From: Verrucosispora sp. WMMD573
GTDB lineage: Bacteria > Actinomycetota > Actinomycetes > Mycobacteriales > Micromonosporaceae
DNA: 64,000 nt
Reading direction: 5' to 3'
Assembly (NCBI RefSeq): GCF_027497175.1
Contig: NZ_CP114901.1
Coordinates: forward strand, 2,666,001 to 2,730,000
This document shows positions 48,050 through 56,154 of this stretch, in pieces. Made by a program: the position numbers and the translations under genes. Under the pieces are notes generated by a model. That model saw nothing but the letters and a program-made list of their open reading frames with translations. It did not search any database and had not been told where the DNA came from. How positions within the stretch are numbered: position 1 is the stretch's first letter; the number at the start of each line of letters is the position of its first letter.

Positions 48050-48712
48050 ATGGATGATCCGGTTCTGCGGGTGCAGTCGCAGTTGACCGCCCGTGATCGG
48101 GTGTTGCTGGGCTGGCTGTACGACCACGGGGTGCTGACGTCGTTCCAGATCGCGCATGCCCTGTTCCCGTCGCTGGATTTCTGTCAGCGCCGGTTGTTGA
48201 CGTTGTACCGGCTGCGGTTGATCGGGCGGTTCCGGCCGCAGCGCGCCGACGGCGGCTCGTACCCGTATCACTACGTCATCGACCAACTCGGCGCGGAGGT
48301 CGTGGCCGCCGGCCGCGATGAGCGGCCACCACGTCGTGATCACGCCCGGGTGGAGCGGCGACGGTGGACGTCGAGCCGCACCCTGGAGCACCGGCTCGGG
48401 GTGAATGGCTTCTTCACCGACCTCGCCGGCTACGCCCGCACCCGGGAACGGCTCTGCCTGGGGCAGGCGGTGCGCGACGCCGACGGCCGAGTGTTGTGCT
48501 TCCACCGTGGGGGTCCGGAGGCTCCGGCCAACTCCCGGCAGCCGGTGCTCAACCGGGCGGCCTGGCGGTTTCTGGCCAGGCACTCCACCCATGAGTTGCC
48601 GATCATCGTCGGTCCACCGTACGACCGGGACATCGACGGTTACGTCGAGATCGGCGGCCAGCGGCCTGACGATGTTCCGTTCGACGACTACCTGGCCAAC
48701 TGGCCCGGGTAG
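48050..48712 (+). CDS. Replication-relaxation family protein, possibly chimeric
   Basis: A 220-residue protein. The first 130 residues match the winged-helix start of replication-relaxation proteins of actinobacterial plasmids and integrated elements (LTARDRVLLGWLYDHGVLTS, LYRLRLIGRFRPQR, EHRLGVNGFF). The last 80 residues (from about GRVLCFHRGG to the end, DDYLANWPG) do not resemble the usual continuation. Codon bias stays good, so it may be a fusion rather than a simple frameshift. ATG 48050 follows AAGGAGG. Confidence 0.78.
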   Translation: MDDPVLRVQSQLTARDRVLLGWLYDHGVLTSFQIAHALFPSLDFCQRRLLTLYRLRLIGRFRPQRADGGSYPYHYVIDQLGAEVVAAGRDERPPRRDHARVERRRWTSSRTLEHRLGVNGFFTDLAGYARTRERLCLGQAVRDADGRVLCFHRGGPEAPANSRQPVLNRAAWRFLARHSTHELPIIVGPPYDRDIDGYVEIGGQRPDDVPFDDYLANWPG

Positions 48713-48772
48713 GCCACGCAGGCAGGCCGGCGGCGCAGATCACGCACTGCGCCGCCGGCCCCCGCCCAGGTT

Positions 48773-50011
48773 TCAGCTGGTCGCCGGCTCGCTGGTCGGA
48801 GTCGGCTGGACGCGCTCGAACCGTATCCGGCTCAGCCAGCCCGGCAGGTCGCTGAGTGCGTACAGTTCGCCGTGCACGTCGGCGTCGATGGCGGTCGGCT
48901 GGATGGGGAAGTTGCCGATGATGGCGGACTCGTAGCCACCCCAGGGCTTGGGGCGTACGGCGAAGGCGAGGGTCGAGCAGTAGTCGCTGGCGACGTAGGT
49001 GCCCCAGGCTTCCGGGGTGGCGGATCCCCGGTACACCACACCGCCGGTGACCGAGCAGCTTTCCGTCATGTAGTGCTCGTACTCGAAGACCGGGTCGGTG
49101 TACTTCACGCCTGGCCGGCACTGCTCCGGGTCGAACACCGGGGTGCCCTCGCGGCAGGACCAGCCGAGGTTCGCGCCACGCTGCCACGGGCGGATGTGGT
49201 TGATTTCTTCGACCAGGCCCTGGCCCACGTCACCGATCCACAGTGAGTTGTCGACCTTGTCGACCGAGAAGCGCCACGGGTTGCGCAGCCCGTAGAGCCA
49301 GATCTCCGGCCGCGCGCCGGGGGTGCGGACGAACGGGTTGTCGCGGGGTACGCAGTAGGGCTTCGCGCCGCAGCTGCGGTTGACGTCGATCCGCACGATC
49401 TTGCCGAGCAGGGTGCCCAGGTCCTGACCGGCCTTGTACGGGTCGTTGGCGTGGCCGCCGTCGCCGAGGGACCAGTAGAGGTAGCCGTCGCGGTCGAACG
49501 CCACCTGTCCGCCGTTGTGGTTGTTGTACTCGGCGTGCTCCTGCGTGAGCAGCACCTGTAGCCGTTCGGGAGCGCTGATCGGCAGTCGCGCCAGGGTCAG
49601 TTCGCCGTCCGGAAGACTGGTGTAGGCCACGTAGAGCATCCCGCTCCGCGCGAAGTTCGGCGCGGGGGTGATGCCGAGCAGACCGCGCTCGTTGCCCGAC
49701 GTGTCGACCCGGGCGGTCAGGTCGAGCACCGGGTCGGCCGCCAAGCCGGTGTCGGGGTGGTAGACGCGGACGGTGCCGCTCTTCTCCGCGATCAGCATCC
49801 GGCCGTCGGGCAGCCCGGCGAGTGCGATTGGACGCCGCAGACCGAAGGCCACCTGCTCGGATACCACGGTCAACTCGGTGAGCGGCACCGGGCCGGGGCG
49901 GGATGCGCCGGCCGTGGCGGTGCCGGCGACCGACGCCGACAGGAGCGCGGACAGGACCAGAACGAGCAACCCGGCCAGCGTGGGGGCTGGGTGCCAACGC
50001 CGTCGCGACAT
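48773..50011 (-). CDS. Secreted PQQ-type glucose/sorbosone dehydrogenase family protein
   Basis: A 412-residue beta-propeller protein with signal peptide (about 1-35). Family features: GMLYVAYTSLPDGELTLARL, YNNHNGGQVAFDRDGYLYWS, LGDGGHANDPYKAGQ and LYGLRNPWRFSVDK. Such proteins oxidise sugars or aldoses outside the cell, often with PQQ. No PQQ biosynthesis genes are in the window. Divergent from the metallophosphoesterase gene with 290 bases between. Confidence 0.92.
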   Translation of the reverse strand: MSRRRWHPAPTLAGLLVLVLSALLSASVAGTATAGASRPGPVPLTELTVVSEQVAFGLRRPIALAGLPDGRMLIAEKSGTVRVYHPDTGLAADPVLDLTARVDTSGNERGLLGITPAPNFARSGMLYVAYTSLPDGELTLARLPISAPERLQVLLTQEHAEYNNHNGGQVAFDRDGYLYWSLGDGGHANDPYKAGQDLGTLLGKIVRIDVNRSCGAKPYCVPRDNPFVRTPGARPEIWLYGLRNPWRFSVDKVDNSLWIGDVGQGLVEEINHIRPWQRGANLGWSCREGTPVFDPEQCRPGVKYTDPVFEYEHYMTESCSVTGGVVYRGSATPEAWGTYVASDYCSTLAFAVRPKPWGGYESAIIGNFPIQPTAIDADVHGELYALSDLPGWLSRIRFERVQPTPTSEPATS

Positions 50012-50301
50012 CTTTTCAGCTCCTTGAGCAGGTGGAATGGAGTACGCGGTCTGGGAGCGCGTCCAACACTACATCAATCATCATCAATGCATTAACCGAT
50101 GGCGCGGAGTCGGCGGCCCGGTGGAGTGGTCTTCGTACCGAGCTGAGGGCGAGGTGCTCGCCGGACCTGCGGGTCAGCGATCTGCCGCCCGACGCCCGAA
50201 AGCATGTGAACCGGATCGCGTTGTACGACAACGGGCTGGGCCGGGCCGCCAGCGCGCGACCGTCACCCCCACCGCCGGAACGGCGCGGCTACGATCGGCC
50301 G

Positions 50302-51111
50302 GTGGCCCGGTCCCTCGATCGCATCGCCCTGATCTCCGACGTCCACGGCAACCTGACCGCGCTGGAGGCGGTGCTCGCCGACATCGACGTACGCGGCATC
50401 GAGCGGATCTTCAACCTCGGTGACTACGTCGGCAAGGGGCCGCGCGGTCGCGAGGTGGTCGAGATCTGCCGGGAACGCTGCGAGGTCAACATCCTCGGCA
50501 ACTGGGACGATTTTCTCCCCGACCCGGACCGGACCTACGACAACGAGGCGATGGCCTGGTGGCTGGCGCAGCTCGCCGCCGGCCAGGGCGACTGGCTGCG
50601 CGGCCTGCCGTTCAGCCACGACTTTGTGCTCAGCGGGCGGCGGGTGCGGCTCTTCCACGCGTCGGCGACAAGCGTGCACCGTCGGGTCCGGTTCGACCAC
50701 GACGAGGCCGAGTTCCTCGGCATGTTCGCCAACACCCCGGCCACCGGCGACGGACCGGCGCCCTCGGTCGTGGGCTACGGCGACACCCACGATCCGTTCT
50801 ACGAGGTGGACCGGGACCGCCGCACCCTGTTCAACACCGGCAGCGTCGGCAACGCCATGGGCGATCCGACCCCGGTCTACGTGATCCTCGAAGGTGTCCT
50901 CGACGCGGCGGCCGACGCGCCGTTCTCGATCCAGTTCGTCCGCGTGCCGTACGACTTCGAGGCCGAGTTGGCCGTGGCGGCCCGGCTGGGCATGCCCGAG
51001 TTGGCGGGGTACGTCTCGGAGTTGCGGCACGGCATCTACCGGGGCGCGATGCACGCTCCGGACGGACCGAGGTACCACAGGCGGCCGAGACCGCAACAAC
51101 CGGCCGCCTGA
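50302..51111 (+). CDS. Calcineurin-like metallophosphoesterase
   Basis: A 269-residue protein with motifs RIALISDVHGNLTALEAVL, FNLGDYVGKGP, NILGNWDDF and VVGYGDTHDPFYEV, the metal sites of YfcE/ApaH-like phosphoesterases. GTG 50302 is the start; upstream frame is promoter DNA. Substrate unknown. Confidence 0.9.
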   Translation: MARSLDRIALISDVHGNLTALEAVLADIDVRGIERIFNLGDYVGKGPRGREVVEICRERCEVNILGNWDDFLPDPDRTYDNEAMAWWLAQLAAGQGDWLRGLPFSHDFVLSGRRVRLFHASATSVHRRVRFDHDEAEFLGMFANTPATGDGPAPSVVGYGDTHDPFYEVDRDRRTLFNTGSVGNAMGDPTPVYVILEGVLDAAADAPFSIQFVRVPYDFEAELAVAARLGMPELAGYVSELRHGIYRGAMHAPDGPRYHRRPRPQQPAA

Positions 51112-51210
51112 CCGGTCCGGCACCGCCGTCGTACGCACGGCAACGGGTGACCTGGGGACGGTCAGCGGCTGAAACCGTAACCGTGGCGGGCATCTGCGCT
51201 GTGCTCCGGG

Positions 51211-51801
51211 TCACTGCGAGAGCGTCGCGTCGAGCATCGTCGCGAGGTGCTCGGCCGCTGCCGCGGTGTCGTAGTCGGGATCGTGGAGCTGCTCGGCGAC
51301 GATCGCGTCGATGCCGCCACCGACGATGATCGCCGTTGTGCGCGTGTCGATGTCGCCGCCGCCGCGCGCGAGTCGGGCTGCGTCGATGAGCTCGGCCAGG
51401 GGCTGCCAGCGGGCGGCTGGATCGTGGTCGCCGTCGTCGTGCACCATCGCCTCGATGATCATGCGGGTGTGCCGGGGATGCTCCCGCAGGTGCCCGACCA
51501 TCGATCTGACGTACGCGGCGGGCCGGTTCGCGGTGTCGGCGGCCTCGACCGCGGCGGCGACGTCTCCGACGAGGGCGGTGAGGGCGTGTTCGTGCGCGGC
51601 ACGTACGACGGCGGCCTTGGTGGGGAAGTGATAGAGCACGGCGGCCTTGGTGATGCCGGCGCGCTCGGCGATGGCGGCCAGTGAGGCACCCGAGTAACCC
51701 CGGTCGGCGACCAGTTCGATGGTGACCTCGATCAGTTGGGCGCGGCGGGCGCGCTCGATCAGGGTCGGTTCGCCCGTCGCGCCGTCTCGTCTCCTTGTCA
51801 C
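51211..51801 (-). CDS. TetR-family regulator
   Basis: A 196-residue repressor with TetR HTH (LVADRGYSGASLAAIAERAG followed by ITKAAVLYHFPTKAAVVRAA). It is divergent from the alpha/beta hydrolase gene and two ACCG-N2-CGGT sites lie between them, so it probably represses both. The ligand is unknown. Confidence 0.93.
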   Translation of the reverse strand: MTRRRDGATGEPTLIERARRAQLIEVTIELVADRGYSGASLAAIAERAGITKAAVLYHFPTKAAVVRAAHEHALTALVGDVAAAVEAADTANRPAAYVRSMVGHLREHPRHTRMIIEAMVHDDGDHDPAARWQPLAELIDAARLARGGGDIDTRTTAIIVGGGIDAIVAEQLHDPDYDTAAAAEHLATMLDATLSQ

Positions 51802-51813
51802 AAGGCAGATTCT

Positions 51814-51843
51814 ACCGTACGGTCGAAAAATCTACCGATCGGT
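51814..51843. promoter_or_regulatory. Tandem TetR operators
   Basis: ACCGTACGGT (51814-51823) and ACCGATCGGT (51834-51843) are perfect ten-base palindromes, each preceded by TCT, with centres exactly 20 bases apart. They span the divergent promoter, 12 bases upstream of both starts. Confidence 0.8.
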
Positions 51844-51854
51844 TAGGAGGTGCC

Positions 51855-52862
51855 ATGCGAACCTGGTTGATGAGGGCTCTCAACCGGTTGCGGCCCAGGT
51901 CACGGTGGTCACGGCTGGTCCTGGCCGGGCTCGGATTGATCGCGCTGGTGGTCACCTTCGCCATTCGCCAGCCCGCTCCGATCGGTCACTGGGACAGTGC
52001 CGACGGGCAGGACCGGTTCCTGCGGGCCTACACGGAGGCATTCGCCGCTCTGCCCACCCCGGCGGAGACCATCGACGTACGCACCGACTTCGGCATCGTG
52101 CGCGTCTACCGCTTCGCCGGCACCGGCGCGCAAGGCGGTGCGACCAGCCCGTTGCTGCTGCTGCCCGGGCGGGCCTCGGCCACGCCGGTCTGGGCGGACA
52201 ACATGCCCCTGCTGCTGGCGATCGGCGACGTCTACACCGTCGATCTGCTCGGCGAGCCGGGCATGAGCGTGCAGAATCGCCCGATCGACAGCGACGCGGC
52301 GCAGGCCGAGTGGTTGCACCAGACCCTCCAGGCGCTCCCGCCGGACAGGTTTCACCTGGTCGGTCTCTCGATCGGGGGCTGGACCGCGGTCAACCTCGCG
52401 CTGCATCGACCGGAGCGCATCGCGTCGATGACCCTCATCGACCCGGTCTACGTCTTCGCCGACCTGCCGTTCGGCACCATCGTGCGCTCCATCCCGGCTG
52501 CACTGCCCTGGCTGCCGAGATCGTGGCGGGACAGCTTCAACTCGTACACGGCTGGCGGCGCTCCGGTCGAGGACGAGCCGGTGGCCGACATGATCGAAGC
52601 CGGCATGCAGCACTACAAGCTCCGGCTGCCGCAGCCCACCCGGATCAGCGAGGAACGACTCCGTCGACTCGACCTGCCGGTCCTGGCGATCATCGCTGGG
52701 GAGTCGGTGATGCACGATTCGCAGTCGGCCGCCGGGACCGCACGCCAAACCCTGCCCCGGGGCACCGTCCGGCTCTACCCGAACGCCTCCCACGCCGTGA
52801 ACGGCGAGCAGCCCGAACGGATCGCCGAGGATATCGCCGGTTTCGTCGAGGAGACTGCCTGA
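51855..52862 (+). CDS. Membrane-anchored alpha/beta hydrolase
   Basis: A 335-residue protein with N-terminal membrane segment (about 18-36), oxyanion region LLLLPGRASATPVW, nucleophile elbow GLSIGGW (Ser), and catalytic His in NASHAVNGEQ. Start ATG 51855 follows AGGAGGTGCC. Target of the divergent TetR regulator; substrate not predictable. Confidence 0.92.
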   Translation: MRTWLMRALNRLRPRSRWSRLVLAGLGLIALVVTFAIRQPAPIGHWDSADGQDRFLRAYTEAFAALPTPAETIDVRTDFGIVRVYRFAGTGAQGGATSPLLLLPGRASATPVWADNMPLLLAIGDVYTVDLLGEPGMSVQNRPIDSDAAQAEWLHQTLQALPPDRFHLVGLSIGGWTAVNLALHRPERIASMTLIDPVYVFADLPFGTIVRSIPAALPWLPRSWRDSFNSYTAGGAPVEDEPVADMIEAGMQHYKLRLPQPTRISEERLRRLDLPVLAIIAGESVMHDSQSAAGTARQTLPRGTVRLYPNASHAVNGEQPERIAEDIAGFVEETA

Positions 52863-52891
52863 CCACCGCTGACCGAGTCCGGCGGGTTCGG

Positions 52892-53743
52892 TCAGAAGAG
52901 TGTGGTGGGCTCGACCGGGATCGGCTCGGGCAGCGGGTCCAGCTGCGGCACCTGGGCGCGTACCTCGTCGTGGAAGCGGCGGGCCAGCATCGGCGCGTCG
53001 GCGTTGTCCGGGGTGTGGATGAAGACGGTCGGCGACCGGCCCTCGCGCAGCCACGCCGCGGTCACGTCCACCCAGCGCCGCCAGCCCTCGACGGTGCGCG
53101 CCGGGTCGTCGCGACCGAGGTAACGGACGATCGGCCGATCGGTGAGCGCGACCGTACGCAGCGGCATCCTCGGCTTCTTCGTCCAGGCATCCCGCTCGGC
53201 GTCGCTGGTCGGCGGGTCGGTGAAGAACGCGGTGGTGTCGAACGGGATCCACTCGGCGTCCGTCTCGGCCAGCGTCGTCTCCAGCAGCCGGGTGGCGCGG
53301 GGCTCGGTGAAGAAGGCCGGGTCGCGCACCTCCACGGCGGGTCGGTGGGTGGCGGGCAGGCGGCGCAGGAAACGGGCGAGCGTGGGTACGTCGTCCGGGC
53401 CGAAGGAGCTGGGCAACTGCACCCAGAGGGCGTACGCCCGGGAGCCGAGCGGCTCGATCGCGTCGAGGAAGGCGCGCATCGGCTGGTCGATGTCGGTGAG
53501 GCGGCGCTCGTGGGTGACCACCTTCGGCAGCTTCACCACGAAGCGGAAGTCGGGTCCGGTCTGCTCCGCCCAGGAGGCGACCGTCTCGCGGGCCGGGGTG
53601 GCGTAGAAGGTGGTGTTGCCCTCGACCGCGTCGCACCAGCCGGCGTAGTGCCTAAGCCGTTCCTGCGCCGGCAGGGGATGGGGAAGCAGTCGCCCCTGCC
53701 AAGACCGGTGGGTCCACATCGCGCAGCCGACGTGCAGTCGCAT
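52892..53743 (-). CDS. DUF72 (YecE) protein
   Basis: A 283-residue TIM-barrel protein with HVGCAMWTHRSWQGRL, NTTFYATPARETVASWA, FRFVVKLPKVVTHERRL and AVEVRDPAFF, all typical of DUF72. Function unknown. Start ATG 53743; a GTG six bases upstream is possible. 11 bases from the gene behind it. Confidence 0.92.
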   Translation of the reverse strand: MRLHVGCAMWTHRSWQGRLLPHPLPAQERLRHYAGWCDAVEGNTTFYATPARETVASWAEQTGPDFRFVVKLPKVVTHERRLTDIDQPMRAFLDAIEPLGSRAYALWVQLPSSFGPDDVPTLARFLRRLPATHRPAVEVRDPAFFTEPRATRLLETTLAETDAEWIPFDTTAFFTDPPTSDAERDAWTKKPRMPLRTVALTDRPIVRYLGRDDPARTVEGWRRWVDVTAAWLREGRSPTVFIHTPDNADAPMLARRFHDEVRAQVPQLDPLPEPIPVEPTTLF

Positions 53744-53753
53744 GGCCACCTGG

Positions 53754-54497
53754 TCAGCCGGCGTCGACGCGTTCGACGGTGATTGCGGAAACGCCCGCCG
53801 TCGCGTCGATGTCGTAGCGGTCCGTTGCCGAGTTCCACTCCGGCGGGGTGAAGGTGGTACCGCCGGCCACCCCCGAGTGGGTGGTGCCGTCGATGGTGAC
53901 CGAACCGGCGCCGCCACCGGCGCGTACCTGCACGGGCGCGTCGCCGGCCAGGCGGACGACGACCTGGCTCGCTCCGCCGCCGAGCAGGGTGCGCTGCGTC
54001 CCCTCCGGTGCGGGCAGCGTCAACTCGATCCGGTTCGCGCCGGCGGTGAACTCGACGTCACCGAGTTGCCCGCCGCGCAGGTCGAGGTGCTGCTCTTTGG
54101 CGCCACCGTTGAGTCGGACGTGCCAGCGGACCGACTCGGCCAGCACCGCCTCCACGACCGCCGGGCCGTCCCGGTCGGTGCCGCGCAGGCTGGTCAGCAG
54201 GCTGCCGTCGGTGAGGGAGACCGCGGGACGGACGTTGGCGTCGCGGGGGGTCGACACCCGGTACGCGTCGTCGCCGAGGTCGGCGGTGCGCACCTGGATC
54301 ACGTCGGCACCGTCGAGTAGGACGAAGGTCGCCTCCCGCAGATCGCCGACGGCACCGGTGACGACGTGCCCGTTGCGGCCGTCACCCCGGACCGTCACCC
54401 ACGTCCAGGTGGCGACCACCACCACGACGATGACCAGTACGGCCGCACCGATCCACCACCACGTCCGTCGTCCGCCGGCCGCCTGAGTGTTCTCCAC
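53754..54497 (-). CDS. Membrane-anchored beta-rich protein of unknown function
   Basis: A 247-residue protein. One N-terminal membrane segment (about 12-34), then an extracytoplasmic domain rich in Gly/Thr/Val and alternating strands, similar in look to DUF2807/DUF4097-type adhesive domains but not clearly a member. Likely co-transcribed with DUF72 gene. Confidence 0.8.
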   Translation of the reverse strand: MENTQAAGGRRTWWWIGAAVLVIVVVVVATWTWVTVRGDGRNGHVVTGAVGDLREATFVLLDGADVIQVRTADLGDDAYRVSTPRDANVRPAVSLTDGSLLTSLRGTDRDGPAVVEAVLAESVRWHVRLNGGAKEQHLDLRGGQLGDVEFTAGANRIELTLPAPEGTQRTLLGGGASQVVVRLAGDAPVQVRAGGGAGSVTIDGTTHSGVAGGTTFTPPEWNSATDRYDIDATAGVSAITVERVDAG

Positions 54498-54605
54498 GTC
54501 GCCTCCCGTACATCGATGACCGCACGGATTACTACCCGCCTGTCACCGACTCTTACGCGTGTCACGCCCGGCGGGATCGGCTCAGCGGCAACATGGTTGG
54601 AGCAG

Positions 54606-54643
54606 ACATGTCTGAGCGACATGATCATGTCGCTCAGACATGT
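54606..54643. repeat. 38-bp perfect palindrome without loop
   Basis: Two 19-base halves are exact reverse complements around 54624/54625. The outer ACATGTC and inner GACATGA motifs form a nested repeat. It lies between the downstream end of the glucanase gene and the promoter of the 53754-54497 gene. Confidence 0.88.
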
Positions 54644-54717
54644 TGCAGAAGCTTACTGGCTCGGGTGCCCACTACGGACGGTGTGGGATGCGATCCCAGG
54701 CCGGGTGCAGGGTGGTC

Positions 54718-55965
54718 TCAGGCTCGCGACCACTTCTGGTTGGGGGTGCCGGCGCAGTCCCACAGTTGCAGCCGGCCGCCGTTGTTCGGGTTGTTGTCGC
54801 GTACGTCGACGCAGCGATTCGCGTTGAGGTTGACGAGGTCACCGGCGGCGTTGAGGGTGAATCGTTGCGCCGGGTTGCCGTTGCAGGTGACGAGATTGAC
54901 CTCGGTGCCGTTGGCGGTGCCGGCCCAGGCCGGGTCCATGCACTTGCCCATCGCCCGGATGGTGCCGTCGGCGGCGAAGGTCCACGCCTGCGCGGCGGTG
55001 GTGTTGCAGTCCCAAACCTGTAGCGGCGCACCGTCGACCGGGTTGGCGCTGGGGATGTCGATGCACCGGCCACTCTGCTGTCCCCGGATCCGGGTGGTGC
55101 CGCTGTTGCCGTCCGGGACGTAGCCGTGGACCCGGACGTAGTCGACGAGCATCTGCTGCGGGAACTGGGTGCTGCCGTCGGGGTAGCCGGGCCAGTTACC
55201 GCCGACCGCCACGTTGAGGATCATGAAGAAGGGGTGGTCGAAGACCCAGCGGTTACCGCCGAGCCGGCCCGGGTCGACCCGGAAGAACTCCGACCCGTCG
55301 AGATACCAGCGGATGGAGTTCGGCTCCCAGTCCACCCGGTAGGTGTGGAAGGTGTCGGCAAGCGGCTGCCCGATGGTGCGGCTGCCGGTGATCCCGCCGC
55401 CGCCGGAGTAACCGGGCCCGTGGATGGTGCCGTGCACGGTGTTCGGCTCCCGTCCGACGTTCTCCATGATGTCGATCTCGCCGGAGGCCGGCCAGCCGAC
55501 ATCGCCGAAGTCCCGGCCGAGCATCCAGAACGCCGGCCAGATGCCCTGCCCACGGGGGATCTTGATGCGTGCCTCGAACCGGCCGTACGCCTGGCTGAAG
55601 GTGGCCGCGGTCAGCAGCCGGGCCGAGGTGTACTCACACCGCCCGTAGTGGCACTGGTAGTTGGCCGGGTTCTCCCGGCGGGCGGTGATGACCAGGTTGC
55701 CCTGGCCGTCGTGCACGGCGTTGCTGGTGCTGTTGGTGTAGTACTGCCGTTCGTTGTTGCCCCAGCCGTGGCCGCCGATGTCGAAGCGCCACTTGGACTG
55801 GTCGACCGGGGTGCCGGCTGGCGAGTTGAACTCGTCCTGCCAGGTGATCCCGCCGATCGCGGCGGTGGCCGGTGCGGACTGCACGGGTAGCAGGAGCGCG
55901 CTGGTGACGAGGGCCGCGCCCAGGGCGGCGGCTGCCCGCCGGAGGCTGCGGGAGATGGCGTACAC
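54718..55965 (-). CDS. Secreted GH16 beta-glucanase with ricin-type CBM13
   Basis: A 415-residue endo-beta-1,3-glucanase (laminarinase-like). Signal peptide to about residue 35; GH16 domain with catalytic GEIDIMENVG (Glu-x-Asp-x-x-Glu, about 178-187) and GHGWGNNERQYYTN; C-terminal ricin-B beta-trefoil (about 295-415) with three QxW-like repeats (CIDIPSANPVDGAPLQVWDC). GTG 55965 follows GAGGAG. A LacI-type palindrome upstream suggests sugar control. Confidence 0.95.
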   Translation of the reverse strand: MYAISRSLRRAAAALGAALVTSALLLPVQSAPATAAIGGITWQDEFNSPAGTPVDQSKWRFDIGGHGWGNNERQYYTNSTSNAVHDGQGNLVITARRENPANYQCHYGRCEYTSARLLTAATFSQAYGRFEARIKIPRGQGIWPAFWMLGRDFGDVGWPASGEIDIMENVGREPNTVHGTIHGPGYSGGGGITGSRTIGQPLADTFHTYRVDWEPNSIRWYLDGSEFFRVDPGRLGGNRWVFDHPFFMILNVAVGGNWPGYPDGSTQFPQQMLVDYVRVHGYVPDGNSGTTRIRGQQSGRCIDIPSANPVDGAPLQVWDCNTTAAQAWTFAADGTIRAMGKCMDPAWAGTANGTEVNLVTCNGNPAQRFTLNAAGDLVNLNANRCVDVRDNNPNNGGRLQLWDCAGTPNQKWSRA

Positions 55966-56014
55966 GATCGGATCTCCTCGGGGGTGGAGGGACGGATGTG
56001 CTGGCGAGGCGGAT

Positions 56015-56028
56015 GGAGAGCGCTCTCC
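56015..56028. promoter_or_regulatory. LacI/CebR-type operator upstream of the glucanase
   Basis: GGAGAGCGCTCTCC is a perfect 14-base palindrome with GAGCGCTC core, like operators of actinobacterial LacI regulators of sugar use. It lies 50 bases upstream of the glucanase start; no LacI gene is in the window. Confidence 0.7.
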
Positions 56029-56107
56029 GAATCCGAGTCTGTCGATTTGGGAAGAATTAGTCAAGGTTGTTAACAGCGATCATCGATCGATTCGCGGCTC
56101 GGGTGCC

Positions 56108-56152
56108 GTCAACCTGCGGTTGACGAAATCGTGTCGTCAACCTAAAGTTGAC
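56108..56152. promoter_or_regulatory. Twin operators in the Clp-N/HTH promoter
   Basis: Two 17-base elements, GTCAACCTGCGGTTGAC (56108-56124) and GTCAACCTAAAGTTGAC (56136-56152), share the GTCAAC-N5-GTTGAC dyad. Centres are 28 bases apart. The second ends two bases before the ATG at 56155, so an mRNA could be leaderless and fully covered by a repressor. Confidence 0.8.
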
Positions 56153-56154
56153 GC

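Noticed and set aside
47768-48592. 274-residue minus-strand open frame
   Set aside because: Antisense of the replication-relaxation gene, which has a strong ribosome site and family motifs.
48700-48772. Right attachment site matching the tRNA-Lys 3' end
   Set aside because: A short GGCGGCGCA match occurs, but it is far too short and GC-rich to distinguish from chance.
50037-50301. Coding frames between the sugar dehydrogenase and phosphoesterase
   Set aside because: They lack family motifs and ribosome sites; the AT-rich patch (50066-50100) looks like divergent promoter DNA.
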